This document shows positions 43,681-52,000 of a DNA stretch of 64,000 bases, piece by piece (the stretch's first letter is position 1; each line of letters starts with the position of its first letter). The DNA is taken from assembly GCA_947175605.1 (NCBI GenBank), contig CAMWNH010000004.1, positions 1 through 64,000 of the forward strand, written 5' to 3'. A program made the position numbers and the translations under genes. Source of the stretch: an uncultured Porphyromonadaceae bacterium. Its GTDB lineage: Bacteria > Bacteroidota > Bacteroidia > Bacteroidales > Muribaculaceae. Below the pieces are notes generated by a model. That model had not been told where the DNA came from. It worked only from the letters and a program-made list of their open reading frames with translations, and ran no database searches.

Positions 43681-46055
43681 TTACTCGTCTCTGATGACTT
43701 GCACACCCCGATAAGCGCATCTATCTGACGCACATAATTCGACTCCTCGCCGAACTGCGTCTTATAGAACTCGCGGGCCTTCTCGTAAGCCTTTACTGCA
43801 TCCTCATACTTGCCCAGTGTCTGATAGCTGCGTCCCAGACCCACATAAATATTGGGCATGTTCGCGTGTGATTCCCCGGCCGTCTTCAACATCATGTCCT
43901 GCGCCTTCAGGAAGTAGGTCAGAGCCTTCTCCGCATCGCCGCTCTGATAGGCCACACCGCCAAGATTCAGATACGACGTAGCCACATTCGGATGTTCGCC
44001 GTAGGCCCTTTCCCATATTTCGGTTGCCTTCACGAAATAGTCGAGAGCCTTATCATACTCGCCCGACGACATATGGAGCAGTCCTATGTTATTGTACGAC
44101 GTGCCCACGTCAGGATGATTCTCACCCTGCGTCTTCAGCTGTATGGATAATGCCTTCTTATAGGACTCCGAGGCCTCGGCCAATTCTCCGCGCGTAGAGT
44201 GCAGATAGCCTATGTTGTTTAATATCATGGCCATATCAGGATGATTCCCGAATCCGGTTTTCTCATATATGTCGCGGGATTTCTCCAGTGCGGCCATAGC
44301 TTTCTCCGCATCGCCCTTCTGCATATGGCACATGGCCAGATTGTTGTAGCACTTGGCTACAATCGCGCTTTCCTCGCCCGCAAGCTCCAGATAGATACTC
44401 AATGCCTTGTTATACTCCTCAAGCGCACGATCCACATCCCCTGTATTATACAGGATCATCGCCATATTATTATAGTAATTTCCCATCTCCAGATGCTTCT
44501 CACCCCAGAATTTCTCCGTGATGCCGCGGGCCTTTTCCAGATTCTCGACGGACTTGTCATAGTCGCCCCGGTTCATGTAGATGATGCCCATATTCTGGTA
44601 CACCAGTCCAATGTTCGGATGCTCCGGACCATAGATCTTCTTCATCGCCTCGAGAGCCCCTTCAAAAAACTCGAGCGCATTATCGTATTGGCCGGTATAG
44701 TAATAAAGCATTCCCATATTGTTGCGCAGCATGGCGCTCTCCGCAGGGCTCGAGTCTTGCATCTTCCCGTCTAAGGCATAGGCCTTCAGATAGTACTCCA
44801 ATGCCTTGTCATACATGGCCGACAGACTGAACGAGCTCGCGATATTTGTATATATGTTGAACGCTTCGATCGTCTCAAGCATGTCGTAGCGCTCAAGCAC
44901 ATCCAGAGCCTTCATATACTCTACATTCGCCTGTTCCGGATTCCCTTGCCGGAGATAGTTCGTGCCGCGGTTGCTGTAGACGGTCGCAAGACCCGGATTA
45001 TCAGTCACGCCCAATGCCAACGCCTTGTCATAGCACTCCATCGACTGCTCGAAAGCGTTCTCATCCGCATAAACGGCACCCAGACCGGCATATCCCTTCA
45101 ACGCACCCTCCGTGTCGCCTTTGGCCAAAGCTGACTTCAGAGCTTTCTCAAAATACTTCTTGGCCGCATCGTAATCCGCAAGATAGACCTGGGCATACAG
45201 TCCCGTCTCCAAAAGCCATTCCACATTCGCAGAATCCGCATCGGCTATACTCGTGTAGATTTCCAGAACGCGCCCGTTATTGCTCGCTCCCGCAAGCTGA
45301 AGCGTCGTTATCTGGCGGTCAGCCGCCGCATAAAGACTGTCCACTGACACCTCCACCGCAGCCACGGCATCGCGCAGCTTCGCACGCTGCTGCAGAGCCT
45401 GCACCAATTGCTCGGTAATCCGCAGTTCCTCATACTTTTGCACAGCCTCATCGAATAGTCCCTGCTCCACCAGCTCCACAATCTCGCGCTCGCCCTCCGA
45501 AATCTCCGACAGGTCGAATCTCGCGAAACGATCGATGTAGTTATCCAGATTCTCAAGCTGCTGCATGTAGGAGTCCTGAAGCTCCTGAAGACGCTTGCGA
45601 TACTCCTCATCCTTCACCTTGTTCTCGCTGCGCAGGCGCTCAAGCTCCTGCTGGCTCTTGCGGTACTGGCGAGCATAGTGCTCCTCGGTCGTGCGGTAAT
45701 AATTCTCGCAGATAGTCTTGAACTTGTCCGAGCGGCACATAACCACCACGAAACGCTCGTCGGGATTGATATTCCACTGCTCGAGCGCATCCTTGTTGAA
45801 CACGATATAGCCGGCCTTCTCTATACTGCTCACATTCACCTTGCGGCCCGGACCGAGAATACGGAACACGAGCTCGAAATCACCACCTGCATCCGACACC
45901 GTACTGCCGGCTCCCGACACGCGGAGCTCGACTCCCGGAAGCGCCGTCTTGCGGTTCCGTTCGTTATACTCCTTCACGGTTCCCCTCTGGACCGTCTGCC
46001 CCTGACCACAGATCGCGAATATCGCGAATATCACAAATAAAATCTTACGTCCCAT
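43677..46055 (-). CDS. Large exported tetratricopeptide repeat protein
   Basis: A 792-residue protein with a signal peptide (MGRKILFVIFAIFAICGQG). It has an N-terminal carboxypeptidase-regulatory-like beta domain (about 25-110), a coiled-coil stretch rich in Glu/Lys/Arg (about 125-190), then at least ten TPR units of about 42 residues from residue 270 on (repeating NNMGMLYYYTGQYDNALEFF-like text, kinesin-light-chain style). It probably scaffolds periplasmic complexes; the partner is unknown. The start at 46055 fits the -7 box 23 nt upstream. Confidence 0.87.
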   Translation of the reverse strand: MGRKILFVIFAIFAICGQGQTVQRGTVKEYNERNRKTALPGVELRVSGAGSTVSDAGGDFELVFRILGPGRKVNVSSIEKAGYIVFNKDALEQWNINPDERFVVVMCRSDKFKTICENYYRTTEEHYARQYRKSQQELERLRSENKVKDEEYRKRLQELQDSYMQQLENLDNYIDRFARFDLSEISEGEREIVELVEQGLFDEAVQKYEELRITEQLVQALQQRAKLRDAVAAVEVSVDSLYAAADRQITTLQLAGASNNGRVLEIYTSIADADSANVEWLLETGLYAQVYLADYDAAKKYFEKALKSALAKGDTEGALKGYAGLGAVYADENAFEQSMECYDKALALGVTDNPGLATVYSNRGTNYLRQGNPEQANVEYMKALDVLERYDMLETIEAFNIYTNIASSFSLSAMYDKALEYYLKAYALDGKMQDSSPAESAMLRNNMGMLYYYTGQYDNALEFFEGALEAMKKIYGPEHPNIGLVYQNMGIIYMNRGDYDKSVENLEKARGITEKFWGEKHLEMGNYYNNMAMILYNTGDVDRALEEYNKALSIYLELAGEESAIVAKCYNNLAMCHMQKGDAEKAMAALEKSRDIYEKTGFGNHPDMAMILNNIGYLHSTRGELAEASESYKKALSIQLKTQGENHPDVGTSYNNIGLLHMSSGEYDKALDYFVKATEIWERAYGEHPNVATSYLNLGGVAYQSGDAEKALTYFLKAQDMMLKTAGESHANMPNIYVGLGRSYQTLGKYEDAVKAYEKAREFYKTQFGEESNYVRQIDALIGVCKSSETSN

Positions 46056-46077
46056 ACTCCTGTTTTTTAGTTTGCCG

Positions 46078-46085
46078 CAAAGATA
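46078..46085 (-). promoter_or_regulatory. -7 box (TATCTTTG) of the TPR gene
   Basis: Exact TAnnTTTG on the minus strand, 23 nt before the ATG at 46055. Confidence 0.6.
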
Positions 46086-46114
46086 AACACTGATGCCCTC
46101 TATCCACCCTAATT

Positions 46115-46873
46115 TCAACGGGCGCTCGACAAAATTTCTATCAACAGCTCCGGCTCATTGGTTGTGATGAAGTCCACACCCTCGTCTATACACCACCGGA
46201 GGTCCTCCGGACTGTTCACCGTCCACACGTTCACGCCAAGACCCAGCTCATGAAGATCCTTGATCCACGTAGGATGCTTGCGGAAATGAATGATGTTGTA
46301 GTCCGCAGCCGTAGCGCCGAGTGCCTTCAGCTCTGCAGGCTCGACGGCCGAAAGAAATTGCGCCGGACAGCCGCTGCGTGCCACGAGACGCTCGAACGCA
46401 CGACGCGAAAAGGTGATGTATGTAGTCCTTGGAGCGAGTCCCAGCTCGTTCACCAGCGCTATGGACGCATCCACGGCCGCATCCTCGCGCAAGCTGTCGG
46501 CATGTGTCTTCACCTCCAGCACGATATCGGGGCGCAACGACGACGCAACCGTCAGGAAACGACGTAGCGTCGGTATAGGTTCGCCGTTCGACAGCCGTTC
46601 ACGGGCCACAGTGGCCGAATCAGCCGACTCTATGACCACACCGTTGATATCGCGGTTATGGTTCACCCACACTGTCCCGGTCGAATCTATCCACACATCA
46701 AGCTCCACGGCATCAACGCCCACCGAATCGGCCTTCACAAGCGCACGGATCGAATTCTGTGCCGATCCCTCCGGCTTCCAGTGCCCGCGATGGGCCACCA
46801 CACGAGGTGCCCGGGCAAACACAGCCAGCCCCGCAAACACCACCATCAAAACAAAAATAAATCTAAGTTTCAT
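46115..46873 (-). CDS. Exported glycerophosphodiester phosphodiesterase-family protein
   Basis: A 252-residue GDPD-fold protein with a signal peptide (MKLRFIFVLMVVFAGLAVFA). It has the catalytic VVAHRGHWKPEGSAQNS (H28, R29, E35), VELDVW (metal Glu/Asp), VNHNRDI (second His) and VLEVKT. It likely hydrolyses glycerophosphodiesters in the envelope. The ATG is 5 nt after a -7 box lying inside a 22-bp sequence duplicated at the mntA start, so its promoter copy flanks the toxin-antitoxin cassette. Confidence 0.88.
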   Translation of the reverse strand: MKLRFIFVLMVVFAGLAVFARAPRVVAHRGHWKPEGSAQNSIRALVKADSVGVDAVELDVWIDSTGTVWVNHNRDINGVVIESADSATVARERLSNGEPIPTLRRFLTVASSLRPDIVLEVKTHADSLREDAAVDASIALVNELGLAPRTTYITFSRRAFERLVARSGCPAQFLSAVEPAELKALGATAADYNIIHFRKHPTWIKDLHELGLGVNVWTVNSPEDLRWCIDEGVDFITTNEPELLIEILSSAR

Positions 46874-46887
46874 ATCGCAAAAATAAC
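46866..46887 (-). repeat. 22-bp direct repeat, copy 1 (GDPD promoter and start)
   Basis: Identical to 47516-47537. On the minus strand it contains the -7 box TATTTTTG (46878-46885), four bases, then ATGAAACT. The hepT stop codon overlaps its outer base, so the MntA/HepT cassette lies exactly between the two copies. Confidence 0.9.
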
Positions 46888-47225
46888 TATTGATGGATTA
46901 ACCGTAAAACTTCAGCTCTTAATATAGGCAAATGCCGCACTACAATCGCCCAAATAATCTCTTTATCAATACTGTCATAACTGTGTATAACCAGATTTCG
47001 GGTATTCACAATTCTTCTCGCGGATGTAATCTCAATTTCAGGTATTATTTTAGTTATTCGGTTCATGGCTTCCCCTATTATACCGATATTTCTCTCGACA
47101 AACTTCCGATACACCCTGTCGGTACACAGCACTTCGAAACGTCTTCCCCTCAAAGTCGTTTCCTCATCAATTTCATCTATTGCTATTAAAATATCCGACA
47201 GGAATTTTAGAACCCCTTCATCCAT
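46887..47225 (-). CDS. hepT: HepT-like HEPN ribonuclease toxin (DUF86)
   Basis: A 112-residue all-helical HEPN protein with the RNase motif R-x4-H-x-Y as RNLVIHSY (R76, H81, Y83). In characterised systems HepT cleaves RNA, and its partner MntA inactivates it by AMPylating the motif tyrosine. It overlaps the mntA stop region by 8 bp, the standard MNT-HEPN order. Its stop codon touches the 22-bp repeat at 46866-46887. Confidence 0.9.
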   Translation of the reverse strand: MDEGVLKFLSDILIAIDEIDEETTLRGRRFEVLCTDRVYRKFVERNIGIIGEAMNRITKIIPEIEITSARRIVNTRNLVIHSYDSIDKEIIWAIVVRHLPILRAEVLRLIHQ

Positions 47226-47523
47226 AAATCAGTATTTTGGTAGAATCCAACGACTTACGAAAATATGGATTCCGGGCGGAATCATCGCAGACAAGATCAA
47301 CTTCCCTATGGAATAGGGACTTTAGTTCATCCATAAAATCAAAGTAATTATCCGCATAATCCTCCAGCTTGATCTTTTCTTTATCAAAACTTACTGATAA
47401 ATCCACATCACTTTCATCATTGAAATGAGGTGTAAGTATTGACCCGAATACCCACAGCTTGGCCACCTTGTACTTCTTGCACAAAGCAATAATCCTATCC
47501 ATATTCAGCTCAATCAGTTTCAT
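47218..47523 (-). CDS. mntA: MntA-like minimal nucleotidyltransferase antitoxin
   Basis: A 101-residue nucleotidyltransferase with the motif G-S-x10-D-x-D as GS (27-28) and D39/D41, and a third acidic residue D76 in REVDLV. This is the MNT antitoxin that AMPylates HepT (type VII toxin-antitoxin). The start at 47523 (MKLIELNMDR) is 5 nt after a -7 box, so a leaderless transcript is expected. A longer reading from 47625 would begin upstream of the promoter. Confidence 0.9.
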   Translation of the reverse strand: MKLIELNMDRIIALCKKYKVAKLWVFGSILTPHFNDESDVDLSVSFDKEKIKLEDYADNYFDFMDELKSLFHREVDLVCDDSARNPYFRKSLDSTKILIYG

Positions 47524-47537
47524 ATCGCAAAAATAAC
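47516..47537 (-). repeat. 22-bp direct repeat, copy 2 (mntA promoter and start)
   Basis: Identical to 46866-46887, same orientation; -7 box TATTTTTG at 47528-47535 and the mntA ATG at 47523. Confidence 0.9.
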
Positions 47538-47587
47538 ACTTTTGCCCAATATGGCAAAAAACAGAGCGGAAGAAATTTAAGAATGCA

Positions 47588-47631
47588 GAAATAACAGAGA
47601 CTGTGTCCGAAAAATATCGCGACACAGCCTC
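47588..47631 (-). terminator. Terminator hairpin of the barrel gene, within a 27-bp direct repeat (left copy)
   Basis: Arms 47597-47607 and 47621-47631 (11 bp, one mismatch). Positions 47588-47614 are identical to 51913-51939 in the same orientation. On the minus strand the hairpin follows the barrel stop (47643) and is trailed by TGTTATTTC. Confidence 0.7.
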
Positions 47632-47642
47632 GAGGGTACTTT

Positions 47643-49709
47643 TTAATGGAGGATTGATGTCGAAATATTCTTTTCACCACTTAGATCCCCGGATTGACTG
47701 ACTTTCTTCCCATAATTGAAAGTGTATGTCACCGTCAGAGATATACGGCGGTGGTAGTCAGAACCAAACTGTGTCATTTTATTGTCGTACCAGCGAGTAG
47801 TCAATGTGTCTTCACTAAGTTTCCATGATGACTGAAAGGGATTGACTAATGACAACTGTATATTCCAGCCTCGTGAAGCCCAACCCGCACTTGCCGAATA
47901 TCCCGTCGGCATCTTCCGTAAAAAGGCGTTCTCTCCATCAACATAACTGTTGCCGGTATCATAATATACATTGAAGAAGAATTTGCCAAGATAATAGTTG
48001 ACATTGAGGCTTGCAGTAAACGGGTAATGCGATATGCTGTTGCTTCCGGTTGTCTTATAGAGCAACAGTCGAGGAGAAATAGAAAAGGACAGCCTTCCGT
48101 CCAGAAACTTTCCGGTAAGGCTTGCGCCAATCTGACCATGATTGTAGTCACCATCGTTCTGATATTTTTTCAACATCATTCCGCCGGGGCCGTCAGGAGC
48201 ATAGACTGCTATCTGCCGGTTGGAGATAAGAAACATCGTAGCATACGCAGATAGCTGCCATGTGTTATTTGGGAGCCATGTGTAGCTGATGTTGGCTGAG
48301 GTGTTTCGCGAACACTTAAGATCGGGATTGCCGGAAATATACATCAGTTCCGATTGTTGTATTATATTGGGATTCTTCATCGTCGCATCAGGAGAAAATG
48401 TGGCATATTGAAACCAGAGACTGATTGAATTTCTCTGATTGGGAGCATATTGCAGGTTGATGTGGGTGAACGGATAGCGGTCGTCTATAGTTTTGCCATT
48501 GATATAGTTTGACTCAAACGCATAGCCTCCGTCTATGCTGCCGGACACTTTCTTATAATTCAATGACATGCCGACGGTTATTCCGGTAAACGCCTGACGG
48601 AACCGATTGACAGCGTTGCTTGACCCAGTATAGTCGATATGTGTGCGACCACCGCCGGACAGGACATTTGAGAATAACGTGAATTTATCTGACAATGGTT
48701 TGTTAACCTGTATTGAACCTCGCAAAAACCAAGAGTCTTCATCTGCAAGATTTTCGATAGATTCTGTTCCTGCGTAATAATTTGATGATGTGTTGTTCCC
48801 GGCAAATTCTGCCTGACAGTTTCCGTTGATCGACCATCCTCTGCCCAGCGCCGCATACAGTTCGCTATCCCAGCCGACGGCATTATTTGTAGAAGGTGAT
48901 TCTGTATGATATGTTTCCGAGGGATACAGACTCGAAAAATTGACGTAACCTGACGTGTGGTTTATCGGAGTGTTGATTCGACGATATGAAATGAGATTGC
49001 GGAATGTTAAATTATTACTCTTATTCCATGAGGCCCGTAATGCCGAGTAAAAGCCTCGCTGATGCTGTTTTCCTGTCTCTGTACCGCTTGTGCGTCTGAT
49101 AGTTCCGGACTCCAGTCGGTATAATTCGTCTGAAACAGAGCCGATATGAGAGTTATAGTCGTATTCGCCCGACACCATGACATCGTATTCCATCTTGCGG
49201 TAGGCGAACTTGGAATACACCGAAGCCTCACCACTGCGTATCATGAAGCGTTCTTTGCCGCTGAGCTTTGTGTAACCTCCGTAGGAATAAGAATGAGTGA
49301 TGAAATTTACAACATGTTGCGCTCGTAGAAATCGCGGATCTGTCGGAAAGTCAAGATATTCCACCCGCTTCACGTCACCGGGATTCAGTCCGCTGACATC
49401 CTCGTTTGTTGCCGGATGAAAGTTTATAAAAAGGCTGACGCCTTGATTGTCGGCAGTCTTTACCATTTCTGTTATCGGATTGACGCTTAGTTGAGGGATG
49501 TTCATTCTTGACAGCAACGAAACTCCGTCGGAGGCGGTCGATTTCTGATTGCCGGTAGGAATATAGACAGTCTTTGTCGCGCTTGTGCGCTGAGCATCGG
49601 CTACGACAGTAATCTCTCGGAGTTCTTTGACTGTTATTGTATCCGGCTCGGTGCTTTGCCCCTGTGCGATGAAAGGAAGCATAATCAATGGGAGTATATA
49701 ATGTTTCAT
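47643..49709 (-). CDS. TonB-dependent-receptor-like outer-membrane barrel protein
   Basis: A 688-residue outer-membrane protein: signal peptide (MKHYILPLIMLPFIAQG), a TonB-box-like ITVKELREITVVAD, a plug-like domain (about residues 50-150, with GDVKRVEYLDFP), and a C-terminal barrel of alternating strands resembling the OMP_b-brl_3 group. It lacks the N-terminal carboxypeptidase-like domain of SusC. It is divergent from a two-component pair with a phased repeat array between, so it is probably the main target of that system. AT-richer than the surrounding core. Confidence 0.82.
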   Translation of the reverse strand: MKHYILPLIMLPFIAQGQSTEPDTITVKELREITVVADAQRTSATKTVYIPTGNQKSTASDGVSLLSRMNIPQLSVNPITEMVKTADNQGVSLFINFHPATNEDVSGLNPGDVKRVEYLDFPTDPRFLRAQHVVNFITHSYSYGGYTKLSGKERFMIRSGEASVYSKFAYRKMEYDVMVSGEYDYNSHIGSVSDELYRLESGTIRRTSGTETGKQHQRGFYSALRASWNKSNNLTFRNLISYRRINTPINHTSGYVNFSSLYPSETYHTESPSTNNAVGWDSELYAALGRGWSINGNCQAEFAGNNTSSNYYAGTESIENLADEDSWFLRGSIQVNKPLSDKFTLFSNVLSGGGRTHIDYTGSSNAVNRFRQAFTGITVGMSLNYKKVSGSIDGGYAFESNYINGKTIDDRYPFTHINLQYAPNQRNSISLWFQYATFSPDATMKNPNIIQQSELMYISGNPDLKCSRNTSANISYTWLPNNTWQLSAYATMFLISNRQIAVYAPDGPGGMMLKKYQNDGDYNHGQIGASLTGKFLDGRLSFSISPRLLLYKTTGSNSISHYPFTASLNVNYYLGKFFFNVYYDTGNSYVDGENAFLRKMPTGYSASAGWASRGWNIQLSLVNPFQSSWKLSEDTLTTRWYDNKMTQFGSDYHRRISLTVTYTFNYGKKVSQSGDLSGEKNISTSILH

Positions 49710-49732
49710 GTCGCGAAATTAGGCAGGACAGT

Positions 49733-49770
49733 CTTATTCAATTCTTATTCTCCCTTATTTAGTCTTATTC
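49733..49770. promoter_or_regulatory. Four phased CTTATT(C/T) repeats, candidate response-regulator operator
   Basis: Direct repeats at 49733-49739, 49744-49750, 49754-49760 (last base T) and 49764-49770, starting 11, 10 and 10 bp apart, so all lie on one DNA face. They sit 24-61 bp upstream of the barrel gene ATG and 53-90 bp upstream of the kinase ATG, as expected for an OmpR-family binding site. Confidence 0.7.
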
Positions 49771-49807
49771 TTGCGATTGAGCCATGCTGTGATTGACAGG
49801 ATTTTAG

Positions 49808-49815
49808 TAATTTTG
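49808..49815 (+). promoter_or_regulatory. -7 box (TAATTTTG) of the histidine kinase gene
   Basis: Exact TAnnTTTG; the ATG follows 8 nt later. Confidence 0.6.
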
Positions 49816-49822
49816 TACTGAC

Positions 49823-51157
49823 ATGAAACATTTTAAGCTGATACTTACCTGTATGCGTGTCATCGTTGCGATGCTGTTTGTCGCCAACATGATATTCATG
49901 ATACAACTATATCACTCCATAAAAGAGCGATATATAAACGATGTCGAGCAATGTCTGAGCCGTGCCGACCAGATTGAAATGGTCGACCGCATAATTAATG
50001 CCGGACTTGGCGGAGATGATGATGTGGTCTGGGTTGCGATTGGATTACAGAAATCGGATGTAGGTTCGACTATGAACGCTGAAGAATTGCGAGAATTGGA
50101 TTACTCTCAAGGCTTTCGTCGCGTTGACAAGCAGATTATGTCGATGATTGCACAATACCTTCATGACGACAGCTATGCCGCCAGGATTGGAAAACCCGAT
50201 GTGTCAAAAATGGAGGAAGCCTTTCGCCGCGACCTTAATTTTTCAGGCTATTATCCTGAAGAGGTATATATTGCAGTCCCTGAGGGTACATTGGAGTATT
50301 CATCGGATTTATGGAAAATAGAATATCGAGTAAATGGCGACCTTACATACCTCGCCTTTATTTCACCGCTGACAACCAATATTTTAAGGGAAATGGGTGG
50401 CGTGATTATAACATCGGCTCTTATTGCGCTTGTTCTGACATTCGGATTCCGGTATCTTCTTCATGTCATTGCCCGCCAGCGCACAATTGAGGAGATGAAG
50501 GATGATTTCACCAATAATATGACCCATGAACTGAAAACTCCGATTGCCATAGCGTATGCGGCAAACGATTCCTTGCTCCAGTTTCCTGACCCGAGCGATG
50601 AAGAACGAACAAAGAAATATCTGACTGCGGCACTCGACCAACTTTCAAAGCTCTCAGGACTGGTAGAGAGTATTCTTGCAATGAGCATGGAGCGGAGAAA
50701 GCACCTTAACATGGCCAAGGAAAATATAAATCTTAAAGATTTTCTAACCGGTATTATCGAACAGCAAAAGCTGAAGGCTGAAAAGACCTGTGAAATTGTG
50801 CTCGAATGTCTGGAAGATGCAGTTGTTGAAGCTGACCCCACGCATTTCTCGAATGTAATTGGAAATCTTATTGACAACAGCATAAAGTATTCCGGCGATT
50901 CAGTCAATATCGCGATAAAGGCGGATTCAACCGGACTGTCGGTATCGGACAACGGTATCGGTATCCCCGAAAAATCGTTACCCGACATCTGGAGTAAATT
51001 CTACCGTGTGCCTCATGGCAATAAATCTGACGTTAGAGGATATGGTATCGGCTTATTCTACGTGAAATCCATTATAGACAAACATGGGTGGAATATAAAT
51101 GTAGTAAGCCGTCAAGGAAAAGGCAGTACATTTACTATCTACTTTGGAAGACAATGA
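49823..51157 (+). CDS. Sensor histidine kinase (two-component system)
   Basis: A 444-residue inner-membrane kinase: transmembrane helices at about 11-30 and 193-214 enclosing a 160-residue periplasmic sensor, then HisKA with H235 in NNMTHELKTP, and HATPase boxes N (GNLIDNSIKYS), G1 (VSDNGIGIP) and G2 (GYGIGLFYV). The pairing with an OmpR-type regulator and gene order resemble RprX/RprY of Bacteroides; the signal is unknown. Its stop overlaps the regulator start (ATGA). Confidence 0.93.
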   Translation: MKHFKLILTCMRVIVAMLFVANMIFMIQLYHSIKERYINDVEQCLSRADQIEMVDRIINAGLGGDDDVVWVAIGLQKSDVGSTMNAEELRELDYSQGFRRVDKQIMSMIAQYLHDDSYAARIGKPDVSKMEEAFRRDLNFSGYYPEEVYIAVPEGTLEYSSDLWKIEYRVNGDLTYLAFISPLTTNILREMGGVIITSALIALVLTFGFRYLLHVIARQRTIEEMKDDFTNNMTHELKTPIAIAYAANDSLLQFPDPSDEERTKKYLTAALDQLSKLSGLVESILAMSMERRKHLNMAKENINLKDFLTGIIEQQKLKAEKTCEIVLECLEDAVVEADPTHFSNVIGNLIDNSIKYSGDSVNIAIKADSTGLSVSDNGIGIPEKSLPDIWSKFYRVPHGNKSDVRGYGIGLFYVKSIIDKHGWNINVVSRQGKGSTFTIYFGRQ

Positions 51158-51834
51158 ACGACACAATATTATTGGTAGAGGACGATTCTACATTATCAAT
51201 GATTATTTCAGAAACCCTAAAACGAGATGGATTTGATGTACTGACAGCGGGCAATGGCGAGGAAGGCCTTAATCAGTTTACCCGACATGGTGCTGACCTC
51301 ATTATTGCTGATGTGATGATGCCACGTATGGACGGATTTGAGATGGGAAGGCGAATCAGGCAGATAAACCGGAATGTTCCATTGCTTTTCCTGACTGCAA
51401 AGTCCGAGATTGAAGACATCGTGGAGGGGTTTGAACTTGGTGGCAACGACTACCTGAAAAAGCCCTTCAAAATGCTTGAATTATTAGTCCGCATCAAGGC
51501 ATTGCTCCGCAGGAATGTCAGGGAGGAAGATAATAGATTTGAAATTGGCGGCTATACGCTGGACCTGTCAACACAAGTGCTTTTGCATAAAGATAACGGC
51601 AGCATCGAACTGTCGCTGATTGAAGCGAAACTGTTGAAGGAACTGATTGTAAATGTCGGCCACACTGTTGATGCTTCCACTATGATGCAACTTATATGGC
51701 AACGCGATGATCCATACAGTCGTAATTCACTACATGGCTTCATCCACAAACTACGCCACTATCTCCGCCATGACCGGTCAATATCACTAAAAAACCAACG
51801 AGGCATAGGTTATATGCTGACAGTTAAATCCTGA
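51154..51834 (+). CDS. OmpR-family response regulator
   Basis: A 226-residue protein with an N-terminal receiver (ILLVEDD, phospho-acceptor D53 in IIADVMMPRMDG, K103 in LKKPF) and a C-terminal winged-helix domain (YTLDLSTQVL through HGFIHKLRHYLR and GIGYMLTV). It overlaps the kinase stop by 4 bp. It probably binds the phased repeats at 49733-49770 to control the divergent barrel gene and itself. Confidence 0.93.
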   Translation: MNDTILLVEDDSTLSMIISETLKRDGFDVLTAGNGEEGLNQFTRHGADLIIADVMMPRMDGFEMGRRIRQINRNVPLLFLTAKSEIEDIVEGFELGGNDYLKKPFKMLELLVRIKALLRRNVREEDNRFEIGGYTLDLSTQVLLHKDNGSIELSLIEAKLLKELIVNVGHTVDASTMMQLIWQRDDPYSRNSLHGFIHKLRHYLRHDRSISLKNQRGIGYMLTVKS

Positions 51835-51865
51835 CTTATTTTCTTGAATGGCGTAATTTCATCTT

Positions 51866-51901
51866 GGTTTGGGTCGGGCTTTATATATGCCCGTACAAAC
51901 C
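51866..51901. other. Imperfect hairpin after the response regulator
   Basis: GGTTTG (51866-51871) pairs with CAAACC (51896-51901) and GGGC (51876-51879) with GCCC (51889-51892). No T-run; function unclear. Confidence 0.4.
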
Positions 51902-51912
51902 TAAACCCGCCG

Positions 51913-51967
51913 GAAATAACAGAGACTGTGTCCGAAAAACAATATTTCGACACAGCCTCTGTCCCTT
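51913..51967 (+). terminator. Terminator of the kinase/regulator operon, within a 27-bp direct repeat (right copy)
   Basis: Arms 51922-51932 and 51949-51959 (11 bp, one mismatch, extendable by flanking bases), followed by CCCTTTTTTA on the plus strand. 51913-51939 equals 47588-47614. Confidence 0.75.
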
Positions 51968-52000
51968 TTTTACCAATCCTTAACTTATTATCAAATCACA

